Source: Pseudomonadota bacterium
Lineage (GTDB): Bacteria; Pseudomonadota; Gammaproteobacteria; Burkholderiales; Burkholderiaceae_C
NCBI GenBank assembly: GCA_023436025.1
Contig: JAEZKX010000402.1
Location: 1-25,556, forward strand
Length of the DNA stretch: 25,556 bases
Reading direction: 5' to 3'
Shown: positions 16,589 through 24,146 of the stretch, piece by piece
How the letters are laid out: each line of letters starts with the position of its first letter
Position numbering within the stretch: the stretch's first letter is position 1
Notes under the pieces: model-generated
Seen by the model: the letters and a program-made list of their open reading frames with translations, nothing else
Told to the model about the DNA's origin: nothing
The model's database searches: none
Made by a program: the position numbers and the translations under genes

Positions 16589-18331
16589 CTATCGCCCCGT
16601 CCTCGCTCCCTCCACCCGCACCACGGCGCGCTGCCCATCTGCGTCAAACACCTTCACCGCGGGCCAGGCCGGCCACGCAGCCGCATCGCCCGGATCGCCG
16701 CCCGCGGCGAAATCTCCCAGCGACCGCATCATCACCGCGGACAGCGCCTGCCGCCCCGGCGCATTGGCGCGCGTGAAGGCAAAGCGCGACATCAGGCTGG
16801 GGCCGAAGTTGCCGAACACGAACGGCAGGTCGAAGGTGTGGGCGGCGCCGAAGATCACGTCGAACGGCGCGGGCAGTTCGTCCCAGTCGAACCGGTAGGC
16901 CCACACGGCCTCCTGGCGCGAACGCAGCGCGTTCAGCATGTCGTTGCGGATCGCCTCGAACCACAGGCGGTTCAGTTCGCGCGTGCGGGCGTCGAAGCCG
17001 GTGACGGGCTGCGACGCCGGCAAGTAGGCCGGCGGCACCCAGTCTTCGATGCGCGTCGCCGGCGGCGCCTCGGGGTCGTAGCTGAACGCCATGCGGAACA
17101 CCGCTGCATCGTCCAGCAGCCGTCCGCTGGTGCCGCCGAAGGCGGGCCGCAGCGCCAGCAGCCCGGGAAACAGCTTGGTTTCGTCACGCGTGATGCCGGC
17201 CAGCACCGGCACCTGCACGTGGCGGCCGGCGCGCACCGCGGCGATGGGATCGGTTGCGACCACCACGCCATCGGGAATGGGATTGGAAGCGGACATCCCC
17301 AGCGGCGTCAGGCGCACCCGCACCACCGTCAGGAGCTCGTCGGCGCTGCGCGCCCGCAGATCACGCGCGTTCTCCGCGTCGCCGCGCCGAGCCACGAGGG
17401 CCATCGCCGCCGCGGCGTCGGCGGCTTGGCCGCTGGCGACCAGTGAATGCGCCAGCAGCGCCTCGCCGCGCGTGCGCCACACCGTCCGCGGCAGCACGCC
17501 CGGAATGGCGCCCGCCGGCAGCGTCGCCGCGGTGGAGAGGCCGCCGCTCAACGCCAGCACACGCTGGAACAGCGGCACCGGCTGCTGCGCCAGCAGCGGC
17601 GAGGTGAGCAGCGCATAGACGTTCACCGCACCGGCCGACTGGCCCATCAAGGTCACCCGCCGCGGATCGCCGCCAAAGGCCCGGGCGTTGTCGCGCACGA
17701 ATTCCAGCGCCTGCACGATGTCCAGCAGCGCGAAATTGCCCGAGTCCTCGCGGGCGTCGCCGGTCTTCAGCGCCGGCAGGTCGAGAAAGCCGAAGATGCC
17801 GAGGCGGTAGTTCACCGTCACGACCACGGCGTCGGCGGCGCGGGCGAGTGCTGCGCCGTCGTAGATGGGGTCTGCCGTGTAGCCGGTGATGTTGCTGCCG
17901 CCGTGCACGAACACGATCACGGGCCGCGGGACGGTCGAAGTGGCCGCCGGCGCCCAGATGTTCAGGTACAGGCAGTCCTCGGCGCCCACGGTCTGGCCGA
18001 GCGTAGTGCCGATGGTCTCGTCGTAGCGGTTGTTGCGCCCGGGACCGTAGAGCCGGCCGGTCTGCGCGCAGGCCGCGGCGAAGCGGTCGGCGGCCAGGGG
18101 CTGCGTCCATGGCGCGGGGGGCACGGGGGCGCGCCAGCGACGCTCGCCCACCGGCGGCGCGGCGAAGGGAATGCCTTTCCAGCTGATGCTGCCGTCGGCG
18201 GGCGAGGCGACACCGGCGACGGGTCCGAAGGTGGTCTGCCGCAAGGGTGCGGACGACCCGCCGCCGAGGCTCGCACACCCGCAAAGCAGCAACACCGACG
18301 AAACCGCGATCCAGGCGAGCATGCGCATCAT
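16589..18331 (-). CDS. Type-B carboxylesterase lipoprotein
   Basis: This is an alpha/beta-hydrolase of the carboxylesterase type-B/para-nitrobenzyl esterase family, 580 residues from ATG 18331. That start has a strong GGAGGG ribosome-binding site 6 bases upstream; the frame stays open above it without homology. A signal peptide ends in LLLCGCAS, so Cys19 may be lipidated and the protein membrane-anchored in the periplasm or on the surface. Landmarks are GIPFAAPPVGERRW, EDCLYLNIW, the oxyanion loop VHGGSN, the nucleophile elbow GQSAGA with Ser232, Glu384 in GITRDETK and His498 in FGAAHTF, completing the triad. The enzyme hydrolyses carboxylic esters; substrate unknown. It is transcribed alone, toward the aldehyde oxidoreductase operon. 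Confidence 0.9.
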   Translation of the reverse strand: MMRMLAWIAVSSVLLLCGCASLGGGSSAPLRQTTFGPVAGVASPADGSISWKGIPFAAPPVGERRWRAPVPPAPWTQPLAADRFAAACAQTGRLYGPGRNNRYDETIGTTLGQTVGAEDCLYLNIWAPAATSTVPRPVIVFVHGGSNITGYTADPIYDGAALARAADAVVVTVNYRLGIFGFLDLPALKTGDAREDSGNFALLDIVQALEFVRDNARAFGGDPRRVTLMGQSAGAVNVYALLTSPLLAQQPVPLFQRVLALSGGLSTAATLPAGAIPGVLPRTVWRTRGEALLAHSLVASGQAADAAAAMALVARRGDAENARDLRARSADELLTVVRVRLTPLGMSASNPIPDGVVVATDPIAAVRAGRHVQVPVLAGITRDETKLFPGLLALRPAFGGTSGRLLDDAAVFRMAFSYDPEAPPATRIEDWVPPAYLPASQPVTGFDARTRELNRLWFEAIRNDMLNALRSRQEAVWAYRFDWDELPAPFDVIFGAAHTFDLPFVFGNFGPSLMSRFAFTRANAPGRQALSAVMMRSLGDFAAGGDPGDAAAWPAWPAVKVFDADGQRAVVRVEGARTGR

Positions 18332-18414
18332 GAATGTCCCTCCGCAGGCGGCCCTTGCGCCTGGGCCGCACGATAGGCACGGCCGCGATTCCCGGGAAGT
18401 CAAGAATCGTGATG

Positions 18415-18426
18415 GCGTGATCACGC
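18415..18426. promoter_or_regulatory. 12-bp perfect palindrome upstream of esterase gene
   Basis: GCGTGATCACGC is perfectly self-complementary and lies about 84 bases before the esterase ATG. A further TGATCA follows within 10 bases. The position fits an operator for a dimeric regulator, but no specific regulator is recognised. Confidence 0.3.
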
Positions 18427-18680
18427 GGAGTGATCAGCAGGAAGGGCCGAGGCACCGTGACGTGTTCCTGCACGATCACTTTCTCCAGAGCCGACCGTCC
18501 CTTGGCGCGCAGGTTCCGGGACATGGACCCAAGATCCCTGCCTGAACGCCAGACACCGCCTACGCTCTGCCACCTAGGCGGTGCCCTCGCTTCTTTGACG
18601 AGTGGGCGCACAACCATCATGGCCGAGTCGGCACCGCACCATTTTTGGCCACACCCCGCCTTCCGCGAAGAACAAAGAAA

Positions 18681-18713
18681 AAGGCCGTCCGGTGGATGTC
18701 ACCGGACGGCCTT
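18681..18713 (-). terminator. Strong leftward rho-independent terminator-like hairpin, no gene assigned
   Basis: A perfect 14-bp stem (AAGGCCGTCCGGTG paired with CACCGGACGGCCTT) encloses a 5-base loop. On the minus strand the stem runs into a TTTTTC tract; on the plus strand no T-tract follows. It therefore terminates leftward transcription, yet no minus-strand gene is seen to its right. Confidence 0.7.
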
Positions 18714-19011
18714 GGATGGCGTAATGGTGGTGGGACAGTCCCCCGCCACCGACAGTAGCATGAATGTACGCAAAACAGGCTGCGCCTACTCTTGCGAGCT
18801 GATGCGAAAGGTTTGACCGGGCTGCATCCTACCTCAAAACCCGCTTGGTTCGATCACTTCTCGACGGTCGTGACTGGTGACCAAACTTACCCTTGTCCAA
18901 GCGGGGCCAATGCATCCATTTACAGCCAAGGCCTCCCAGACAACCCGCAGGACTTGCCACCTTCCCGAAACATAGCGTTCATGGGCTCCCATTCACCACC
19001 AGGAGTTCATC

Positions 19012-19257
19012 ATGACCACCACTACCCACTTCGATCAACTGCACCTCGCCGAGCGCTGGGGCTTGTCAACAGCAACCCTTGAACGCTGGCGCACGAACGG
19101 CAACGGTCCGAAGTACATCCGGCTGCCTGGCAAAGTCATCTATCGCCTGTGCGACATCGAGGCCTACGAAAACGAGTTCCTCGTTTCATCGACTGCCGAG
19201 CTCCGCAAGCACACGAAGTTGTCCGAGCAGCCAGTGGCCTGGGGGCGGCGCTGCTAG
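19012..19257 (+). CDS. Small helix-turn-helix protein, excisionase/AlpA-like
   Basis: This is an 81-residue protein with a MerR-type/HTH_17 winged-helix fold over residues 7-55. It shows LAERWGLSTATLERWRTNG (recognition helix region), then GPKYIRLPGKVIYRLCDIEAYE, the typical wing and final helix. Proteins of this kind are DNA-bending excisionases or small regulators in integrative elements and prophages, but also occur alone. The start ATG has an AGGAG ribosome-binding site 6 bases upstream. No integrase is found in the window. Its position at the left border of a low-GC cluster supports a mobile-element origin, which is an inference. Confidence 0.7.
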   Translation: MTTTTHFDQLHLAERWGLSTATLERWRTNGNGPKYIRLPGKVIYRLCDIEAYENEFLVSSTAELRKHTKLSEQPVAWGRRC

Positions 19258-19424
19258 TCAGCACGTGAAGTATCCAGCGCGACCTTTCTGGTGGCCCAAT
19301 CTCTTTTTCATAACAGCCACAGGTGACCAAGCCTGTCAGGTGAATTAAACTGCAACATTCTGTGCCCAAACCGGAGTCCGAGTAGCCGGATTTCTGGCAA
19401 GTAACGTATTAAAGGTGTTCGCGC

Positions 19425-19856
19425 ATGAAGTTGTTTCTGGGCTTTGTTTTGATTTCCGGCGTGGGATGGCTGCTCGACATGGCCTCTTACGCTGGGTTAT
19501 CTCAACTCTTCGCAGCACCGCCCTCTTACGCGAATTTCATATCCTCAATGGTTGGCGTTACATATGTATGGATAGTCGCACTCAACCGACTTTTTGATCG
19601 ACGAGAATATGGCCGGTCGATTTATCTTCCTATTTATTGGGGCTATCAGGGAATATCCATTCTTGCATACTCGGCGCTAATCTCCATCGTTGCAGCCTCA
19701 GCTTTTAATTTGAAAATTGGACAAATATTTGAGATGCCTTCCGCTCTGGTGGCGAAAATAGTTATTACCGGCCCCAACTTGATAACCAATTTCATTTTCA
19801 TGTCTTTTTTGACAAAATTGATGAAGTCTAGCGCCAAGAAAAAACATCTGCCATGA
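19425..19856 (+). CDS. GtrA-family membrane protein
   Basis: This is a 143-residue, four-helix membrane protein of the GtrA superfamily. These proteins are proposed to flip polyprenyl-phosphate-linked sugars or otherwise assist glycan modification. The helices lie roughly at 3-20, 33-53, 72-95 and 108-130, with the conserved start FVLISGVGWLLDMASY and later IVALNRLFDRR at a loop. The start has an AAAGGTG ribosome-binding site 7 bases upstream. It is the first gene of the cluster, and its stop overlaps the ATG of the GT2 gene as ATGA, so the two are translationally coupled. The GtrA/GT2 pair recalls the GtrA-GtrB modules of O-antigen glucosylation. Codon use is visibly lower in GC than the genes to the left. 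Confidence 0.82.
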   Translation: MKLFLGFVLISGVGWLLDMASYAGLSQLFAAPPSYANFISSMVGVTYVWIVALNRLFDRREYGRSIYLPIYWGYQGISILAYSALISIVAASAFNLKIGQIFEMPSALVAKIVITGPNLITNFIFMSFLTKLMKSSAKKKHLP

Positions 19857-20677
19857 AACAGAAAATTTTAGTATTCATCCCATCCTACAGATGCGAAGCA
19901 CAAATCCGCCGCGTACTCGATCAATTTGATTCAAATGTTCAGGAATGGATTGATACTGTAATGGTCGTTGATAATCAGTCACCCGACCAGACTTTGGAAG
20001 CATCGATCGAGCGCGGCAAAGCCGTGCTAACAGATTGCAATTTCATCGTGTGGCGTAACGAAGACAACTATGGCCTAGGTGGCTCACACAAGGCAGCGTT
20101 CCGCTATGCAATCGAGCAGGGCTTCGACTATCTAGTCGTATTGCACGGAGATGATCAGGCAAACATCCATGATCTGCTTCCTCAGCTAGAAACAGGCACC
20201 CACCTTCAAGCTGACTGCCTCCTGGGTGCAAGGTTTATGCCCGGTAGCCAGCTTAAGGGTTACTCATGGTTCCGCACATTCGGCAACCGCGTTTACAACG
20301 CACTGTTCTCGCTTGTGGCACGCAGAGTCATTTATGACCTTGGCTCGGGTCTTAATTTATATCGCATAGAAACTTTCCGAGAATTCTATTTCAAGACCTT
20401 CCCTGACGACTTAACCTTCAACTATGTGATGCTCTTAGCGAGCTATTACCATAAACAGAAAGTGCGTTTCTTTCCTATTTCTTGGCGCGAAGAAGATCAA
20501 CGCTCAAATGTAAAACTATTCCGTCAAGCATTCAAGGTGCTTGGACTACTTGCAGGATATGCTTTGAAGCGAGGTCAATTTATAAACAGGGATCTGCGTG
20601 CGCGGGCTTTTGATGCTTACACTGGCCAGATTGTCTATCACCACGAGAAACAGAGCAGATGGGCCACGCATGAGTAA
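19853..20677 (+). CDS. Family 2 glycosyltransferase, polyprenyl-phosphate sugar transferase-like
   Basis: This is a cytoplasmic-facing GT-A fold transferase of 274 residues. The N-terminal strand ILVFIPSYRCEAQI and MVVDNQSPDQT (37-47) bind nucleotide sugar. The DxD-type motif is in LHGDDQANI (about 97-105), followed by LGARFMPGSQLKGYSW. The DLGSGLNLYR segment and the acceptor-side FFPISWREEDQRSN resemble dolichyl/undecaprenyl-phosphate sugar transferases (DPM1/GtrB group). It lacks the C-terminal membrane helices that GtrB proteins often carry. It is coupled to the GtrA-like gene by ATGA and overlaps the next gene by 8 bp. The sugar donor is unknown. A general GT2 role in surface-glycan synthesis is well supported; the lipid-phosphate acceptor is an inference from context. 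Confidence 0.85.
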   Translation: MKQKILVFIPSYRCEAQIRRVLDQFDSNVQEWIDTVMVVDNQSPDQTLEASIERGKAVLTDCNFIVWRNEDNYGLGGSHKAAFRYAIEQGFDYLVVLHGDDQANIHDLLPQLETGTHLQADCLLGARFMPGSQLKGYSWFRTFGNRVYNALFSLVARRVIYDLGSGLNLYRIETFREFYFKTFPDDLTFNYVMLLASYYHKQKVRFFPISWREEDQRSNVKLFRQAFKVLGLLAGYALKRGQFINRDLRARAFDAYTGQIVYHHEKQSRWATHE

Positions 20678-21536
20678 AAGCTTGCGTGTTTACCTAACAC
20701 TACTGTTAGCCGTAGCCTTCGCGTGGCTTTGGTGGAGTGCATCCGCCGTGGCAGAGATCGCCGAGTCGCACTGGCTGGGTCTGCTTGGTATCAGTACTCT
20801 CTACATTTGTTCGCATGTCTTGCGTATGTTCCGATTGGCCCTGCTGACCCTAGACAAACGTAACAGTGCTTTTCCTCTTGTCACCGCACATGCCCTGACA
20901 GCCTTTCCTAGCAGCTTTCTGCCGTTCAAACTCGGTGAAGTATTGCGCTTGGCTGCGTTCTTCCGTGTATTTGAAACTCGCCAGAAAGCTATTGCTGTCT
21001 GGCTGGCTGAACGATTTGGCGACGTACTTGTCATTACCGCGTTTATTTTGGGTCTTTACCTGCTCGAAATCAACGTACCGCCAGGCATGCGCGCTGTTTT
21101 CATTATTTTCGTATTGGCCAGCGGAGTCGGCTTGGCCGGATTGTTAGCAGTAGCAAAGGTATTTGTCTATCTCAACCGCCACCTGGTACTTACAAGTCTG
21201 TCACCGCGTGGTCTGCTGCTTTTACGCACAAGCCATGTTCTGCGCAGCCTCGAGACGAGTATTCACAGGTCTCTTGAGGGACGGGTATCAGCCTTCCTGC
21301 TCCTGTCAGTGTTGATCTGGTCCTTCGAAATACTCGCCCTATCGCTTTTTATCAGCCTGCTCTCTATCGGGGAACCAGATTTCGCTGAGCTTTTTGCTTC
21401 TGGACTGCTGGCCAGCTTGCCTAGTGGCAGTCAAAGTGCTTTTGGTATTTACCAGTCCTTGGCTCTCGTTGCACTTACTGTCGTGTTTCTGCTGGCGGTC
21501 TGGCTCGCAGCGCGCTTCAAAATAACAAGACTTTGA
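20670..21536 (+). CDS. Multi-pass membrane protein, lysylphosphatidylglycerol-synthase TM/flippase-like
   Basis: This is a 288-residue integral membrane protein with about seven hydrophobic segments. It resembles the LPG_synthase_TM/UPF0104 family (the transmembrane part of MprF-like proteins and of AglD-like proteins). A characteristic segment is FPSSFLPFKLGEVLRLAAFFR (around residues 82-102), followed by AVWLAERFGDVLVI. No soluble transferase domain is attached. ATG 20670 is chosen because MSKSLRVYLTLLL begins the first membrane helix. It overlaps the GT2 stop by 8 bp; an in-frame ATG at 20598 would lie deep in that gene. Members often sit in glycolipid or surface-glycan loci and may move lipid-linked sugars. 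The function here is not established. Confidence 0.75.
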   Translation: MSKSLRVYLTLLLAVAFAWLWWSASAVAEIAESHWLGLLGISTLYICSHVLRMFRLALLTLDKRNSAFPLVTAHALTAFPSSFLPFKLGEVLRLAAFFRVFETRQKAIAVWLAERFGDVLVITAFILGLYLLEINVPPGMRAVFIIFVLASGVGLAGLLAVAKVFVYLNRHLVLTSLSPRGLLLLRTSHVLRSLETSIHRSLEGRVSAFLLLSVLIWSFEILALSLFISLLSIGEPDFAELFASGLLASLPSGSQSAFGIYQSLALVALTVVFLLAVWLAARFKITRL

Positions 21537-21537
21537 C

Positions 21538-23001
21538 ATGACAGATATTCATTCAAAACTACTCCTCATAGTCGATGACCGCGAGTTCACCAGCGGAGAA
21601 GTCCGTAGTCTGGTTGGGGTCCGCCGTTTTGGTGAGATCATCTTTAAGCGTCGTCCTTTATATGAGCATTTTCGCGACGCCTTGCCTGCTTGGGCCAAAC
21701 AGCGTTTGGTCCGCCTGAAAACTGCCTCCGATCTTGCAGCATTACGCTCTACCTTAGAAAACTGCAGCGAAGATACGGCTGCTTGTGTGATTGCAGGGCG
21801 GACTGGTTTTCCTAGAGGCGATTTTCTCACGCAACTGATTGAACGTCTGCCCTATGCCGAAGAAGACTTCACCGAGACACTCTACAAACCTCTAATAGTG
21901 TTTTGGCGCAACGCGCACGACCTCGTAGATCATTGGGCAGAATTCACATCCTCGCCAATACATACTTGGGAGCAATCTTGGCAACACAGCCAGCGACTAC
22001 AGTCTCTGCAACCGCTCAATCTAGGGAATATCCGCGAATTCCTATCGTTCAGTAGTGGCTCGACTGCGACGCGGCACTTTAACGAAGTATTGATCGACGC
22101 TTATTACTATACAAAAAGCTCGACCGATAAGCGCAAAATGCAGGCAGAGTACTCGTTCTATGGGCTAGCCCCTGAGCGCATGCGTCCATGGCTGATTCAG
22201 TCATTCGACTTCAAAGATGAAGGGGAGCGTGCCTCATATAAAATGTTGCGCTATTACCTCGCCGACGCCGCGCTTCAATGGGTTCATGGCGCGTTCGAGG
22301 CAGACACCTTCGAGCCTTTTGTCGAGCGGCTATTGTTTTTCATCTCCGATCGACCTAAGCAGCCTTGTCACAAGGAGCACTCGGGCGCGATGGCCCAAGA
22401 CCTGTTTGTCACCAAACTTGAAAGACGGATTAAAGAATTCTTATCGATGTCGGAGGGACAGAGGATTAACCAGTTGGCATCTAGTTCATCCCCAGAGCTT
22501 GATCTTAACCACCTTCTAAACCGGTACCTGAAACTCTATAAGCGCTTCGAAAAAGCCTTCTCTTTCGATTACCGTGTGGTTGGTCATGGTGACCCATGCT
22601 TTTCCAACGTCCTCTATGATCAGCAGCGCTACCTACTTAAGTTGATCGACCCCAAGGGCGCTTTGTCCGAGGAAGAGCTCTGGACTCACCCGTTGTACGA
22701 TTTGTGCAAAATCTCTCATAGCGTGCTGGGCGACTACGACTTCATCAACAACGGCCTCTACACCGTAGGTTTCGCCGATAACAATGAATTAGTGCTGAGT
22801 TTCAGCCATACGAACCATGGCAGCCTAAAGTCAATTTTCCTCAAGCAGGTGAAATCAATAGGGCACGATGTTCGCATCATGCGCCTGGGTGAGGCTTCAC
22901 TATTTTTGTCGATGTTGCCACTTCACATCGACTATCCAAACAAGGTGCTCGCCTTTATGTTGAATGCACGCCATATACTTAATGAGGTTGAAAGTGATTA
23001 A
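21538..23001 (+). CDS. Kinase-like protein: unassigned N-terminal domain plus aminoglycoside-phosphotransferase-fold domain
   Basis: This is a 487-residue soluble protein. The C-terminal two-thirds look like a small-molecule kinase of the APH/choline-kinase fold. An N-lobe region runs around residues 175-270 (KSSTDKRKMQAEYSFYG, ASYKMLRYYLADAALQWVHG). The catalytic loop VVGHGDPCFSNVLYD lies near 348-362, with the Asp and Asn in HGDxxxxN. The metal-binding LIDPKG follows about 12 residues later. The first 170 or so residues match nothing I recognise. Neighbouring phosphatase and nucleotidyltransferase-like genes suggest phosphorylation of a sugar or polyol that is later activated with a nucleotide. 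It begins 1 base after the previous stop and overlaps the HAD gene. The family is inferred from motifs; substrate unknown. Confidence 0.72.
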   Translation: MTDIHSKLLLIVDDREFTSGEVRSLVGVRRFGEIIFKRRPLYEHFRDALPAWAKQRLVRLKTASDLAALRSTLENCSEDTAACVIAGRTGFPRGDFLTQLIERLPYAEEDFTETLYKPLIVFWRNAHDLVDHWAEFTSSPIHTWEQSWQHSQRLQSLQPLNLGNIREFLSFSSGSTATRHFNEVLIDAYYYTKSSTDKRKMQAEYSFYGLAPERMRPWLIQSFDFKDEGERASYKMLRYYLADAALQWVHGAFEADTFEPFVERLLFFISDRPKQPCHKEHSGAMAQDLFVTKLERRIKEFLSMSEGQRINQLASSSSPELDLNHLLNRYLKLYKRFEKAFSFDYRVVGHGDPCFSNVLYDQQRYLLKLIDPKGALSEEELWTHPLYDLCKISHSVLGDYDFINNGLYTVGFADNNELVLSFSHTNHGSLKSIFLKQVKSIGHDVRIMRLGEASLFLSMLPLHIDYPNKVLAFMLNARHILNEVESD

Positions 23002-23392
23002 TCATACAGAAGAAATTGATGGCACCTTGGTGGTCGATATCGATGGCACGCTTTGTGGCATTAAGACTCCCGAGCAGTCCTATTCTGATCTGCAGCCACG
23101 GAAGGAAATGCTACAAAAGCTTGCAGAGTACCGGCAGAAAGGCTACCGGATCTTATTGTTCACTTCACGAAACATGAATACCTATAAGAACAATCTTGGT
23201 CTGATCAATAAGCACACGGCACCGGTGTTGCTGGAGTGGCTGGCAAAATGGGAGGTCCCTTACGATGAAATCCTGTTTGGCAAACCATGGCCTAGAAAAC
23301 GCGGTTTTTATATCGACGATCGAACGGTCCGTCCGGACGAGTTCCTACGCCTGAGCGAGGAAGAAATTCAAGAATTGCTCGGTCAGGAATAG
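22982..23392 (+). CDS. HAD-family capsule biosynthesis phosphatase (EcbF/BcbF type)
   Basis: This is a HAD-superfamily hydrolase of 136 residues. Motif I is VVDIDGTL with the nucleophilic and acid/base Asp pair. Motif II Ser/Thr is in LLFTSRNMNTY, the conserved Lys is in FGKPWPRKRGF, and motif IV is YIDDRTVRPDEF. The run RNMNTYKN...NKHTAPVLLEW...VPYDEILFGKPW matches the EcbF/BcbF capsule-biosynthesis phosphatase family known from Pasteurella-type capsule loci. It would dephosphorylate a small phosphorylated intermediate. The start is uncertain: ATG 22982 (20-bp overlap with the kinase gene) or GTG 22994, which has GAGG about 6 bases upstream. The next gene starts 10 bp after its stop. Confidence 0.83.
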   Translation: MRLKVINHTEEIDGTLVVDIDGTLCGIKTPEQSYSDLQPRKEMLQKLAEYRQKGYRILLFTSRNMNTYKNNLGLINKHTAPVLLEWLAKWEVPYDEILFGKPWPRKRGFYIDDRTVRPDEFLRLSEEEIQELLGQE

Positions 23393-23402
23393 GAAGAGAC
23401 CC

Positions 23403-24146
23403 ATGTCACTTAACGTAGTCATCACCATGGCAGGACGTGGATCTCGGTTTTATGAAGCGGGCTATACAGTCCCGAAATACGAAATCATCGCGCACGACCG
23501 CAGCTTATTCGAATGGTCGATGCTTTCCCTCAAAAACTTCTTGACGTCAGATAGCCGAGTCATCTTTGTCTGCCTTGAGGAGAACAAGTCGTCGGACTTT
23601 GTCCTTCAAAAGACTAAAGAGCTTGGAATTACTGATGTTCACATCATTGAGCTCGAGGAGATCACTGATGGACAAGCAACGAGCGCTTATTTGTCTCGAG
23701 AAGATTGGAATCCTGAGTGGCCGCTTCTGATTTACAACATCGATACGTACGTCAAGCCTCACGCGCTACAACCTCGCGATATTCGGCCAGGCTCAGATGG
23801 TTGGGTGCCATGCTTCAAAGTTCCAGGAGAACACTGGAGTTTTGTCAAGCTCGGTGATGATGGCTGGGCAGTCGATCTCGCCGAAAAGCAACGTATCTCC
23901 GACTATGCGTCGATCGGCTTGTATTGGTTTAGCCGTGCTGGTCGATATGTTGAGCTCTATGACCGTTTTTTCAGCGACCCAAAGAACCTCGTCCGTGGAG
24001 AAAAGTATATCGCTCCGCTTTATCGGCAATTAATTGCTGAAGGCGGCAAGGTGTCCTTGTCGGACTTGCACCTATTCGACGTGCACGTTCTAGGGACACC
24101 TGCTGAGCTTGACCGGTTCCGTCAACTACCCACTGGAGAGTTGTAA
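23403..24146 (+). CDS. BcbE-like nucleotidyltransferase/GT2-fold capsule biosynthesis protein
   Basis: This is a 247-residue protein whose fold is that of sugar-nucleotidyltransferases. The N-terminal VVITMAGRGSRFYEAGYTVPKYEI is a nucleotide-binding G-x-G-x-R-F loop followed by the conserved Pro-Lys. NIDTYV (near 116-121) occupies the metal-binding Asp position. HWSFVKLGDDGWAVDLAEKQ, ISDYASIGLYWF and GEKYIAPLYRQLI follow closely the pattern of the BcbE-like group near Pasteurella capsule genes. It probably attaches a nucleotide to the phosphorylated product of the neighbouring enzymes, though databases label relatives as GT2. It has an AGGAAG ribosome-binding site and is the last intact gene before the IS debris. 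Confidence 0.78.
   Translation: MSLNVVITMAGRGSRFYEAGYTVPKYEIIAHDRSLFEWSMLSLKNFLTSDSRVIFVCLEENKSSDFVLQKTKELGITDVHIIELEEITDGQATSAYLSREDWNPEWPLLIYNIDTYVKPHALQPRDIRPGSDGWVPCFKVPGEHWSFVKLGDDGWAVDLAEKQRISDYASIGLYWFSRAGRYVELYDRFFSDPKNLVRGEKYIAPLYRQLIAEGGKVSLSDLHLFDVHVLGTPAELDRFRQLPTGEL

Larger units (their letters stand above)
18332..19011. other. 680-bp gene-poor junction between chromosome and acquired segment
   Basis: No gene is convincing here. It contains the palindrome at 18415-18426 and an inverted repeat CACCGCCTA/TAGGCGGTG at 18554-18562 and 18575-18583. It also contains the leftward terminator-like hairpin at 18681-18713 and a short palindrome GGGACAGTCCC at 18732-18742. Base composition drops from that of the esterase gene toward that of the glycan cluster. 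I checked the minus strand upstream of the hairpin for a tRNA or tmRNA 3' end and saw none. The ribosome-binding site AGGAG for the next gene is at 19001-19005. Confidence 0.5.

Noticed and set aside
18700..18900. tRNA or tmRNA gene as the island attachment site
   Set aside because: I looked for a T-loop GTTCRA and acceptor CCA end on the minus strand upstream of the 18681-18713 hairpin and saw none.
18792..19082. 96-codon plus-strand frame overlapping the HTH gene
   Set aside because: Overlaps the better supported HTH gene in another frame and shows no domain or ribosome-binding site.
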